Part shown: one piece after another, positions 40,586 to 48,798 of the stretch | How the letters are laid out: each line of letters begins with the position of its first letter | Position numbering within the stretch: position 1 is the stretch's first letter | From: Chromatiaceae bacterium | GTDB lineage: Bacteria > Pseudomonadota > Gammaproteobacteria > Chromatiales > Chromatiaceae | Assembly (NCBI GenBank): GCA_016714645.1 | Contig: JADKCI010000001.1 | Location: 682,001-746,000 of the forward strand | Direction of reading: 5' to 3' | Length of the DNA stretch: 64,000 bases | Translations under genes and position numbers: made by a program | Notes under the pieces: generated by a model | Database searches by the model: none | Seen by the model: only the letters and a program-made list of their open reading frames with translations | Told to the model about the DNA's origin: nothing

Positions 40586-41482
40586 ATGAGTGGCGCCGCT
40601 TCCCCCCCGCGCGGCGAGCTCCGCCTGGACGAGCCCCTGGCGCGCCATACCAGTTGGCGGGTGGGCGGGCCGGCCAAGCGTTTCTATCGCCCGGCGGACG
40701 CAGCGGATCTGGTAGCCTTTTTGGGCACCCTGGACGCCGGGGAGCCGCTGCTCTGGCTAGGTTTGGGGAGCAACCTCCTGGTCGGTGACGAGGGCTTCGC
40801 CGGTACGGTCATCCAGACTCAGGGCCGCATGGGCGCCCTGGAGCGGTTGGGTGACCTGGGGCTGAGGGCGGAATGCGGTGTCTCCTGTGCCAGCGCCGCG
40901 CGCTTCGCCGCCCGCGCGGGCCTGGCTGGGATCGAGTTCCTGGCCGGCATCCCGGGGACCCTGGGTGGGGCCCTGGCCCTGAACGCCGGGGCCCACGGCG
41001 GCGAGACCTGGGGACGGGTGCGCAAGGTCATGACGGTGGATCGTGCGGGTCGGGTGCGGGAGCGGCTCCCCGCGGATTTCCAGGTTGGCTATCGCCAGGT
41101 CGAGGGGCCAGGGGAAGAGTGGTTCCTTGCGGTTGAATTAGCCCTGGAGGCCGGCGAGCCCGCGGCTTGTCAGGCCCGCATTCGCGACCTGCTGGAGCGA
41201 CGCAACCAGTCCCAGCCCATCGGCCAGCCGAGTTGCGGGTCCGTTTTTCGCAATCCTCCCGGGGATTATGCCGCGCGCCTGATCGAGGCCGCGGGCCTCA
41301 AGGGCGAGTGCGAGGGCGGCGCCCAGGTTTCGACCCGGCACGCGAATTTCATTATCAATACCGGCGGCGCCAGTGCCCATGACATCCTGCGGCTGATCGA
41401 GCGGGTGCGGGCGACGGTGGCCAGGCACAGCGGCGTGATGCTGCGGACCGAGGTCCATTTCATCGGAGGAGAGACGGCATGA
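40586..41482 (+). CDS. murB: UDP-N-acetylenolpyruvoylglucosamine reductase
   Basis: 298 aa FAD enzyme producing UDP-MurNAc. FAD-binding segments HTSWRVGGPAKRFYRP, GLGSNLLVGDEGF and GIPGTLGGALALNAGAHGGE are visible, with the catalytic Ser in SCGSVFRNP and STRHANFIIN near the end. The length and the GSVFRNP segment indicate the shorter type II MurB rather than the E. coli type I enzyme. It overlaps ddlB by ATGA. Confidence 0.96.
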   Translation: MSGAASPPRGELRLDEPLARHTSWRVGGPAKRFYRPADAADLVAFLGTLDAGEPLLWLGLGSNLLVGDEGFAGTVIQTQGRMGALERLGDLGLRAECGVSCASAARFAARAGLAGIEFLAGIPGTLGGALALNAGAHGGETWGRVRKVMTVDRAGRVRERLPADFQVGYRQVEGPGEEWFLAVELALEAGEPAACQARIRDLLERRNQSQPIGQPSCGSVFRNPPGDYAARLIEAAGLKGECEGGAQVSTRHANFIINTGGASAHDILRLIERVRATVARHSGVMLRTEVHFIGGETA

Positions 41483-42396
41483 ATCCGGACGTGGCCCATT
41501 TCGGCAAGGTGGCCTTGCTCCTGGGAGGCACCTCGGCGGAGCGCGAGATCTCACTCAGGAGCGGCCAGGCCGTGCTCGCCGCCCTGCGGCGCCGGGGGGT
41601 GGCCGTAGAGCCCCTCGACCCGGATGCCAGCGTCCTGGAGCGGCTGCGGCTGGGGGGCTACGACCGGGTCTTTATCATGCTCCACGGCCGGGGGGGCGAG
41701 GATGGTCAAATTCAGGGTGCCCTGGAGACCCTGGGCCTGCCTTACACGGGTTCAGGCGTCCTGGGCTCGGCCCTGGGCATGGACAAATATCGCTGCAAGC
41801 TGGCCTGGCAGGGCGCGGGCCTGCCCACGGCGGACTTCGTGCCGCTCCGTGAGAAGGGTGACCTGTCGCGAGCGGCGGCCCTGGGCTTTCCCCTCATGAT
41901 CAAACCGGCCCACGAGGGCTCCAGTATTGGCATGGCGCGGGTGGAAGACGAGGAGCAACTGGCCTCGGCCTGGGGCGAGGCGGCGCGTTATGACCGCCTC
42001 GTAATCGCCGAGCGGTGGCTGTCCGGCCCAGAGTTTACCTGCGCCATCCTGGGCGATGAGGCCTTGCCCATGATACGGCTGGAGACGCCCCGCGCCTTTT
42101 ACGACTATCAGGCCAAATATTTCGCCGATGACACCCGCTACCTCTGCCCCTGCGGACTGGCCCCGGAGGAGGAGCGGCGTCTGCAGGCCCTGGCCCTCGC
42201 GGCCTTCGAGGCCGTCGGCGCCCGGGGCTGGGGTCGGGTGGACCTGATGCTGGACGGGGAGGGAGCACCCCATCTGCTGGAGATCAACACGGTGCCCGGC
42301 ATGACCGACCATAGCCTGGTGCCCATGGCGGCCAAGGCCCGAGGGATCGGCTTTGATGAACTGGTCTGGCGCATCCTGGAGACCAGCCTTGAATAG
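41479..42396 (+). CDS. ddlB: D-alanine--D-alanine ligase
   Basis: 305 aa ATP-grasp enzyme. N-terminal LLGGTSAEREISLRSG, the lid/ATP region KPAHEGSSIGMARV, and C-terminal LEINTVPGMTDHSLVP are typical of DdlB. Supplies the dipeptide used by MurF. It is followed 13 nt later by ftsQ. Confidence 0.96.
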   Translation: MNPDVAHFGKVALLLGGTSAEREISLRSGQAVLAALRRRGVAVEPLDPDASVLERLRLGGYDRVFIMLHGRGGEDGQIQGALETLGLPYTGSGVLGSALGMDKYRCKLAWQGAGLPTADFVPLREKGDLSRAAALGFPLMIKPAHEGSSIGMARVEDEEQLASAWGEAARYDRLVIAERWLSGPEFTCAILGDEALPMIRLETPRAFYDYQAKYFADDTRYLCPCGLAPEEERRLQALALAAFEAVGARGWGRVDLMLDGEGAPHLLEINTVPGMTDHSLVPMAAKARGIGFDELVWRILETSLE

Positions 42397-42409
42397 GGTG
42401 GTTCCCCTC

Positions 42410-43288
42410 ATGGTCAGGCAGCCGTCTCATCCGCCGGTACCCAGGCTGGATCCCAAGGTGGCCTGGCGGCTGTTCAAGGGCTTCTCCGGCCTGATGCTGA
42501 TCGCCCTCCTGATTGCCGGAGCCCACTGGCTGCTGCGTCTGGAGTCCGAATATCTGCCGGTGCGGGTGGTCAGTATCGAGGGCGAGGTGCGGCAGATGAC
42601 CTTGCAGCAGATCCAGGATCGGGTCGGCCAGACGCTGGATGCGGGTATTCTTACCCAGGACCTGGCGGCCATCCAGTCCACGATCAAGGAGTTGTCCTGG
42701 ATAAGCAGCGCGGGAGTGCGCCGTGCCTGGCCGGACCGGCTGGTGATCTCGGTCCGGGAGCATAAACCCCTGGCCCGTTGGGGCGATGATAGTCTGGTAA
42801 CCGCCGAGGGCCGCGTTTTCCGGCCAGACCGACACGAAATACCCCATGGCCTGCCGCGTCTGTCGGGTCCCGATGATCAGGGGCCGCAAGTGGTGGCGCG
42901 ATTCCAGGCCTGGCAGCCCTTGCTCAAGGCTCAGGGTCTGTCCATCCTGGCCCTCGAGGATGATCCCCGGGGGGCTTGGACCCTGACGACCGATGCCGGC
43001 TTTAACCTCTTGCTGGGCAAGACGGAGGTCGATTCACGCCTGGAGCGCTTCCTGCGTGCCTATCCCCACATCCTGGCGGCGGGGCGGCCGGCACGTGTGG
43101 ATATGCGATATAGTAATGGTTTAGCAGTAAGCTGGTCCGGCGCCAGGCTTGCTCGGGAAACCGAGCCGAGCACCGGCTGGTTTGTCCAGGCCGGTCCCGC
43201 TGGCAAGTCCTCGGGCTCCACCCCCGATCCCACCCCCTTTCCCCACCTTGGACCGCCGGTCGAGATCCGACGGTCGTCCCGGAGTTAG
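42410..43288 (+). CDS. ftsQ: cell division protein FtsQ
   Basis: 292 aa bitopic protein: short cytoplasmic tail, one TM helix (LMLIALLIAGAHWLL), POTRA domain (VRVVSIEGEVRQMTLQQIQ) and the beta domain (WISSAGVRRAWPDRLVISV). The last about 45 residues form a Pro/Ser-rich tail longer than usual. The ATG at 42410 follows AGGGTGG; TTG 42389 overlapping ddlB is an alternative. FtsQ scaffolds FtsB and FtsL at the septum. Confidence 0.92.
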   Translation: MVRQPSHPPVPRLDPKVAWRLFKGFSGLMLIALLIAGAHWLLRLESEYLPVRVVSIEGEVRQMTLQQIQDRVGQTLDAGILTQDLAAIQSTIKELSWISSAGVRRAWPDRLVISVREHKPLARWGDDSLVTAEGRVFRPDRHEIPHGLPRLSGPDDQGPQVVARFQAWQPLLKAQGLSILALEDDPRGAWTLTTDAGFNLLLGKTEVDSRLERFLRAYPHILAAGRPARVDMRYSNGLAVSWSGARLARETEPSTGWFVQAGPAGKSSGSTPDPTPFPHLGPPVEIRRSSRS

Positions 43289-43293
43289 CCCAG

Positions 43294-44529
43294 ATGGCGC
43301 GGCGCGGCGATAAAAATTTGTTAGTGGGGCTGGATATTGGCACCTCCAAGATCGCCTGCCTGGTGGGCGAGGAACGGGAGGATGGCCTGATCGAAATCGT
43401 TGGGGTCGGCACCCACCCCTCGCGGGGCCTCAAGCGCGGCGTGGTGGTGGACATCGAATCCACGGTGCAGTCCATCCAGCGCGCCGTGGAGGAGGCGGAG
43501 CTGATGGCCGGCTGCGAGATCCATTCGGTCCACGCGGGTATCGCCGGTAGTCATATTCGCAGCCTGAGTTCCCATGGGATCACCGCCATAAAGGATCGGG
43601 AGGTGAGTCAGGCCGACATGGATCGGGTCATCGACGCCGCCCGGGCGGTCGCTATTCCAGCGGATCAGCGGATTCTCCATGTGCTGCCCCAGGAATTCAT
43701 CATCGACGGCCAGGAGGGTATCCGCGAGCCCATCGGCATGTGCGGTGTCCGTCTGGAGGCACGGGTCCATTTGGTCACGGGTGCCGTCAGTGCGGCCCAG
43801 AATATCGTCAAGTGCATCCGCCGCTGTGGCCTGGAGGTGGATGATCTGGTGCTGGAGCAACTCGGTTCGAGCTACGCGGTGCTGGGGGAGGACGAGAAGG
43901 AGTTGGGCGTCTGTCTCATCGATATCGGCGGGGGTACCACGGACCTGGCGATCTTCACAGATGGCGCTATCCAGCACACGGCGGTCATTCCCATCGCCGG
44001 GGATCAGGTGACCAATGACATTGCCGTGGCCCTGCGCACCCCGACCCAGTATGCGGAGCGGATCAAGGTCCGCCATGCCTGCGCCCTGGCCCATCTCGCG
44101 GGAGGGGGCGAAATGATCGAGGTGCCGAGTATTGGCGAGCGCCCCCCCCGCCGCCTGTCCCGTCAGACCCTGGCCGAGGTGGTGGAACCCCGTTACGAGG
44201 AGTTGCTGAACCTGGCCCTGGCGGAGTTGCGCCGCACCGGCCTGGAGGCCAAGGTCGCCAGCGGTGTCGTCATGACGGGTGGCAGTTCCAAGATGGCGGG
44301 GCTCATGGACCTGGCGGAGGAGGTCTTCCATATGCCCGTCCGCCTAGGCCACCCCCAGAATGCCGTGGGACTGGAGGAGGTGATGTGTAATCCCATCCAT
44401 GCCACCGGGGTTGGCCTGCTCCTCTATGCCCGCCAAAACCGTTTCGCATTCCGGTCCCTGCCGAAAGAGAGGCAGGGATTCAAGGGGGTACTGGGGCGGA
44501 TGAAGAATTGGTTCCAGGGGAATTTCTGA
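43294..44529 (+). CDS. ftsA: cell division actin-like protein FtsA
   Basis: 411 aa. Actin-fold ATP motifs: LVGLDIGTSKIACLVGE (phosphate 1), CLIDIGGGTTDLAIF (phosphate 2) and GVVMTGGSSKM (adenosine). The C-terminus (FRSLPKERQGFKGVLGRMKNW) ends in an amphipathic membrane-targeting helix. It anchors FtsZ to the membrane. It lies 5 nt after ftsQ. Confidence 0.97.
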   Translation: MARRGDKNLLVGLDIGTSKIACLVGEEREDGLIEIVGVGTHPSRGLKRGVVVDIESTVQSIQRAVEEAELMAGCEIHSVHAGIAGSHIRSLSSHGITAIKDREVSQADMDRVIDAARAVAIPADQRILHVLPQEFIIDGQEGIREPIGMCGVRLEARVHLVTGAVSAAQNIVKCIRRCGLEVDDLVLEQLGSSYAVLGEDEKELGVCLIDIGGGTTDLAIFTDGAIQHTAVIPIAGDQVTNDIAVALRTPTQYAERIKVRHACALAHLAGGGEMIEVPSIGERPPRRLSRQTLAEVVEPRYEELLNLALAELRRTGLEAKVASGVVMTGGSSKMAGLMDLAEEVFHMPVRLGHPQNAVGLEEVMCNPIHATGVGLLLYARQNRFAFRSLPKERQGFKGVLGRMKNWFQGNF

Positions 44530-44535
44530 GTTTTT

Positions 44536-44557
44536 CCACGGCCTTCGGGGGTCGTGG
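44536..44557 (+). promoter_or_regulatory. hairpin between ftsA and ftsZ
   Basis: CCACGGCC and GGTCGTGG form an 8-bp stem (one G-U pair) with a 6-nt loop, 7 nt after the ftsA stop. There is no T-run downstream (a T5 lies upstream). It may act as a stability or processing element that lets ftsZ mRNA accumulate separately from the upstream genes. Confidence 0.4.
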
Positions 44558-44675
44558 CCGACGTCGCTCTGGTCGGGGACGTCAAGATGTGGATCGGGGC
44601 TATTCAGGTTAGCAGTTCTGGGTGGCAAGAGAATAAAACCTTTTTATATCAAATAATTGTGAGAGGATTGAATTA

Positions 44676-45824
44676 ATGTTCGAGCTGATGGATACCCATA
44701 CCCAGAGCGCCGTCATCAAGGTCATCGGCGTTGGTGGCGGTGGCGGCAATGCCGTTAACCACATGATGGAATCCTCCATTGAAGGCGTGGAATTCATCTG
44801 CGCCAATACGGATGCCCAGGCACTGAAGCATTCCAGTGTTAAAACCATCCTGCAACTGGGCGCGGCCATCACCAAGGGACTGGGCGCCGGCGCCAGTCCC
44901 CTCGTTGGCCGCCAGGCGGCGGAGGAGGATCGGGACCGGATCCGCGATGCCCTGGAAGGGGCCGATATGGTCTTCATCACCGCCGGCATGGGCGGTGGCA
45001 CGGGCACCGGCGCCACCCCCGTGGTTGCCGAAGTCGCCAAGGAGTTGGGAATCCTGACGGTGGCGGTGGTGACCAAGCCCTTCCCCTTCGAGGGCGGCAA
45101 GCGCATGAAGATCGCCGAGGAGGGTATCGAGGCCCTCGCGAGCCGGGTCGATTCCCTCATCACCATTCCCAACGAGAAACTGCTGGCGGTGCTGGGCAAG
45201 GAAATGAGCCTGCTCAATGCCTTCAGGGCCGCCAACGACGTCCTGCTCAATGCGACCCGGGGTGTCGCCGAACTCATTACCCGTCACGGCCTCATTAACG
45301 TGGACTTTGCCGACGTCAAGACCGTCATGTCCGAGATGGGCGAGGCGATGATGGGCATGGGCGCGGCGACGGGGGTGAACCGGGCGCGCGAGGCGGCGGA
45401 GGCGGCCATCAACAGTCCGCTCCTGGGCGATATCGACCTCTCGGGCGCCAAGGGTATCCTGGTCAACATCACCGCCGGTATGGATCTCACCATCGGTGAG
45501 TTCGACGAGGTAGGTAACACGGTCCGTGACTTCGCCGACGAGGATGCCACCGTGGTGGTTGGCACCGTCATCGACCCTGACCTGGACGACGAGATGCGGG
45601 TTACCGTGGTCGCCACCGGCCTCGGGGGCAATCGTGGCCGCGGGAGTGCTCAGGGGCGCAACGATAGTCCCCGGCTGCACGTGGTGGCCAATGACCGCAC
45701 CACGCCCAAGGCCTCCAGCTACGCGGATCCCTTTGGCCGTAAATCCAAGTCCTCCGCCGCCGATACGCAGCCCGACCTGGATTATCTGGACATCCCCGCC
45801 TTCCTGCGTCGCCAGGCGGACTGA
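44676..45824 (+). CDS. ftsZ: cell division tubulin-like GTPase FtsZ
   Basis: 382 aa. GTP-binding tubulin signature GMGGGTGTGATPVVAE near residue 105, N-terminal VIKVIGVGGGGGNAVNHM, NATRGVAELIT, and the conserved C-terminal peptide DLDYLDIPAFLRRQ that binds FtsA and ZipA. AGAGGAT precedes the ATG. The 146-nt gap to ftsA is AT-rich near the start (TTTTTATATCAAATAATTG) and may hold a separate promoter. Confidence 0.98.
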   Translation: MFELMDTHTQSAVIKVIGVGGGGGNAVNHMMESSIEGVEFICANTDAQALKHSSVKTILQLGAAITKGLGAGASPLVGRQAAEEDRDRIRDALEGADMVFITAGMGGGTGTGATPVVAEVAKELGILTVAVVTKPFPFEGGKRMKIAEEGIEALASRVDSLITIPNEKLLAVLGKEMSLLNAFRAANDVLLNATRGVAELITRHGLINVDFADVKTVMSEMGEAMMGMGAATGVNRAREAAEAAINSPLLGDIDLSGAKGILVNITAGMDLTIGEFDEVGNTVRDFADEDATVVVGTVIDPDLDDEMRVTVVATGLGGNRGRGSAQGRNDSPRLHVVANDRTTPKASSYADPFGRKSKSSAADTQPDLDYLDIPAFLRRQAD

Positions 45825-45837
45825 GACCCTTCCGTCG

Positions 45838-45871
45838 GGATGGGCTCGGCCTGGGTCGGCCAGGCCCATCC
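45838..45871 (+). terminator. strong hairpin after ftsZ
   Basis: GGATGGGC (45838-45845) pairs with GCCCATCC (45864-45871), and inside it GGCC pairs with GGCC. There is no T-run, so it is either a factor-dependent terminator or a stabilising 3' structure at the end of the dcw transcript. Confidence 0.45.
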
Positions 45872-45972
45872 TGGAGGAGCGCATGAGACGTGCCGCCGGT
45901 GGTCCAGGGCCACCGGCGGATGCTGTCGTGACTTCCCTCCCCTTGACGTCTTCGTTGGCGCTGGCCTTCGAG

Positions 45973-45995
45973 AAGAAAATCAATACGATTTTCTT
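45973..45995. promoter_or_regulatory. perfect 9-bp inverted repeat upstream of lpxC
   Basis: AAGAAAATC (45973-45981) and GATTTTCTT (45987-45995) are separated by 5 nt. The right arm overlaps the proposed -35 of lpxC, the arrangement of an operator. The binding protein is unknown. A hairpin in ftsZ read-through RNA is the alternative. Confidence 0.45.
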
Positions 45996-46022
45996 GCAAC
46001 AAAACCCGGCTCGGGATAATAA
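45994..46022 (+). promoter_or_regulatory. candidate promoter of lpxC
   Basis: TTGCAA (45994-45999) is followed by GATAATAAT, giving TAATAA at a 17-nt spacing or GATAAT at 15. It lies about 140 nt upstream of lpxC in the 336-nt gap after ftsZ. Nothing else gene-like is seen in that gap. Confidence 0.45.
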
Positions 46023-46160
46023 TGCGGGTAAACCCTTAGGGGTTGGAGCGCGGTTTTTCGCTGTCAGCGGAAAAAGGGCGCCATCCCAATAAATTAGGCC
46101 AAACGGGGATCAACCCCGGCCATATCCGGTTCAGCAACGGGCACCAGGAGGAGAGGGGCG

Positions 46161-47075
46161 ATGATCAGGCAGCGTACGCTCAAAAATGTCATCCGCGCCA
46201 CGGGCGTCGGCTTGCACACCGGTGACAAGGTCTACCTGACCCTGCGACCCGCGGCCCCGGACACCGGCATTGTCTTTCGCCGCACCGATCTTGCCGTGCC
46301 GGTGGATATCCCTGCCTGCCCGCTGAATGTGGGCGATACCCGCCTATCCACCACTCTGGTCAAGGACGGCGTGCGCATCTCGACCGTGGAGCATCTGCTC
46401 TCGGCCTTCGCTGGCCTGGGCATCGACAATGCCTATGTGGATGTCAGCGCGGCGGAGGTCCCCATCATGGATGGCAGTGCCGGCCCCTTCGTCTTCCTCA
46501 TCCAGTCGGCGGGCATCGAGGAGCAGAATCGCGCCAAGCGTTTTGTGCGCATCAAGCGCCGGGTCCGGGTGGAGGATGGCGACAAGTATGCCATGTTCGA
46601 GCCCTATGACGGCTTCAAGGTGGAATTTGCCATCGATTTCGATCATCCAGCCTTCCCCTCCCGTACCCGTGCGGCGACCGTGGATCTGTCCGCCACCTCT
46701 TTCGTCAAGGAGGTTAGCCGGGCCCGTACCTTCGGCTTTCTGCGCGACATCGAGGCCCTGCGCCAGCAGAACCTGGCTTTAGGTGGGAGCATGGATAATG
46801 CGGTGGTGGTGGATGACTACCGGGTGCTTAACGAGGAAGGGCTGCGTTACGAGGACGAGTTTGTCCGACATAAGATCCTGGATGCCATCGGCGACCTTTA
46901 TCTGCTGGGGCATTCCCTGATTGGGGCCTTCCGAGGCTACAAATCGGGTCATGGCCTGAATAATCAGCTCCTGCGCGCCCTGATCGCCGACCGGTCCGCC
47001 TGGGAAGAGGTCACCTACGAAGAGGATGGCGCCGCTTCGGCGCGCGTCCGCCGCCTGCAGTTGGCCATCGCCTGA
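46161..47075 (+). CDS. lpxC: UDP-3-O-acyl-GlcNAc deacetylase LpxC
   Basis: 304 aa zinc enzyme, the committed step of lipid A synthesis. Motifs: RATGVGLHTGDKVYLTLRPA, STVEHLLSAFAGLGIDNA with a zinc His, MDGSAGPFVFLIQSAGI, HKILDAIGDLYLLGH with zinc His and Asp, and GHGLNNQLLRAL. GGAGGAGAGG precedes the ATG. Its presence shows a Gram-negative envelope with lipid A. Confidence 0.98.
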   Translation: MIRQRTLKNVIRATGVGLHTGDKVYLTLRPAAPDTGIVFRRTDLAVPVDIPACPLNVGDTRLSTTLVKDGVRISTVEHLLSAFAGLGIDNAYVDVSAAEVPIMDGSAGPFVFLIQSAGIEEQNRAKRFVRIKRRVRVEDGDKYAMFEPYDGFKVEFAIDFDHPAFPSRTRAATVDLSATSFVKEVSRARTFGFLRDIEALRQQNLALGGSMDNAVVVDDYRVLNEEGLRYEDEFVRHKILDAIGDLYLLGHSLIGAFRGYKSGHGLNNQLLRALIADRSAWEEVTYEEDGAASARVRRLQLAIA

Positions 47076-47114
47076 TACTCTCCCTTCCCCTCTGGGCCAG
47101 CTAGCCGCGCCGGG

Positions 47115-47567
47115 TTAAATGTCCCCGGCCCCGGCTTGTGCCAGCCGGCACAGCGCCCGCCCCAGTTCCGTATCACCCTGCGCCTCCCCCGCCTGCCTGA
47201 GCAGGGATGCCGTGGCCGGGGATATCCGCGCCCGGGGTCTTGCCACGTCCGGAGCGCGCCTGGCAACCGCCAGGGGCTGGACGCGCACCTGGCATGCCGC
47301 TATTTCCCCCTGGATGCTGCCCAGATTGGCCGTAAACTCCGGGGCCTGAAAGCGCAGTCGCGAGGCCCAGGCCGGTGAGTCCGTGACCAGGGTCAGCTTA
47401 CCCTCCTCCAGGGTGGCGTAAAGGCAATGGGCGTCGAGCGGGGGCGCCAGGCGAGCGCGGATGGTTTGCAATAATTGGCGCTGCCCGTCGATGAGGGCTA
47501 GCAGCGCGCCCCGGGTCTCGCTGTCGCTCAGGCAGCGGAGGGCGTGGCGGAGGGGTTTGATGGCCAT
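47115..47567 (-). CDS. DUF721/DciA-like protein
   Basis: 150 aa basic protein opening IKPLRHALRCL with QTIRARLAPPLDAHCLYATL and KLTLVTDSPAWASRLRFQAPEF, the DUF721 pattern. Relatives include DciA, a loader of the replicative helicase. The gene between lpxC and the M23 peptidase in opposite orientation is the usual place of this family in related gammaproteobacteria. It is convergent with lpxC (39 nt gap) and divergent from the peptidase. Confidence 0.8.
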   Translation of the reverse strand: MAIKPLRHALRCLSDSETRGALLALIDGQRQLLQTIRARLAPPLDAHCLYATLEEGKLTLVTDSPAWASRLRFQAPEFTANLGSIQGEIAACQVRVQPLAVARRAPDVARPRARISPATASLLRQAGEAQGDTELGRALCRLAQAGAGDI

Positions 47568-47720
47568 GGCGTGAAGAGGTTCGGAGGTTGTTTCAATAAA
47601 TTGATTTATAAATAATAATTAGAAGACCCAGATGACCTGGAGGGGGTTTTGACCATTTTTTCTTGGCGGGGAGGGCGTTGTCCGGTAAGATAACCGAGTT
47701 TTTTGCAACGGAATTACTGG

Positions 47721-48641
47721 ATGAAAAACTGCATTTCGCACCGATGTCATGTTGGCATTGGGCCCCGGGCGCAGCTTTGGCTCAGTGTCCTGGTCCTTGC
47801 CCTAGTGGTTGCTGGCGCGGGTGCCGCCGGCTTTTGGTACGGTCAGATCCGTTTGGCGAGCGAGGCACGCGGCGATCAGGGTTCCCTGCTTTTGGCCTCC
47901 CTGGTCAAGAAGCGAGGCGATGATCTCGCGATCAGTGAGTTGGCATCCTCGGGCGAGCTTGATGCCCTCAGCCTCAAGCTCGGTCAGATGCAGGCGGAAA
48001 TCCTCCGTCTCAACGCCCTTGGCGAACGACTGGTGGAAAAGGCCGGCCTCAGTCCCGAGGAATTCGACTTTCAGTATACCCCTCCCCAGGGTGGTCCCGA
48101 ATCCCATGAGACTCTGCCCTCCTCCACCGATGAATTCGCCCTGGAGATGGCCCGCCTGTCCGATCAATTGTTGGATCGAGGCCGCAAGCTCAGGTTGCTC
48201 GACCAGTTAACCACGGAGCGGGAGTTGGGGGAAGAGAGTCTGGTCACGGGCCTTCCGGTCCGATCTGGTTATGTATCGTCCTACTTTGGGGTGCGTAAGG
48301 ACCCCATCCATGGCGGCCGCGGCTTCCACAGTGGCATCGACTACGCCGGCAAGATGGGTAGCGACATACTGGCCGTCGCGGATGGCATGGTCATCTTCGG
48401 TGACTCGGCCAGTGGCTATGGGCGAACGGTGGAGATTCGCCACGCCAATGGGCTGGTGACCCGCTATGCCCACTGCAAGAAGCTGCTGGTCGAGGTGGGC
48501 GATCTGGTGACCAAGGGCCAGGTAATCGCGACCTTGGGCAATAGCGGTCGCTCCACGGGACCCCACCTTCATTTCGAGGTGCTCAAGGATGGGGTGGCTA
48601 TGAATCCCTTGCGATTGGCGGGCCTTGATCTCCCCAAGTAG
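47721..48641 (+). CDS. M23 (LytM-type) metalloendopeptidase
   Basis: 306 aa. N-terminal TM/signal anchor (LWLSVLVLALVVAGAGAAGFWYG), a coiled-coil stretch (LDALSLKLGQMQAEILRLNALGERL), then the LytM domain with zinc and catalytic residues in FHSGIDYAG and GPHLHFEV. It cleaves or regulates periplasmic peptidoglycan crosslinks. The ATG at 47721 is preferred to a TTG at 47703. It sits just before secA, as commonly found. Confidence 0.92.
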   Translation: MKNCISHRCHVGIGPRAQLWLSVLVLALVVAGAGAAGFWYGQIRLASEARGDQGSLLLASLVKKRGDDLAISELASSGELDALSLKLGQMQAEILRLNALGERLVEKAGLSPEEFDFQYTPPQGGPESHETLPSSTDEFALEMARLSDQLLDRGRKLRLLDQLTTERELGEESLVTGLPVRSGYVSSYFGVRKDPIHGGRGFHSGIDYAGKMGSDILAVADGMVIFGDSASGYGRTVEIRHANGLVTRYAHCKKLLVEVGDLVTKGQVIATLGNSGRSTGPHLHFEVLKDGVAMNPLRLAGLDLPK

Positions 48642-48798
48642 GACTATTGGCCCCCTGGGTATATCGCGGCGGCGACCATAACCCTCTTTCCGACCCGATC
48701 CAGCCCCGGCGATACGCTCGCAGGGCAATCGGGTTCGGCTTCGTAACCGCTCTTGCGGTATTATTTCCCCAGTTTTTTCCACTCCGGACAATCCCCGC

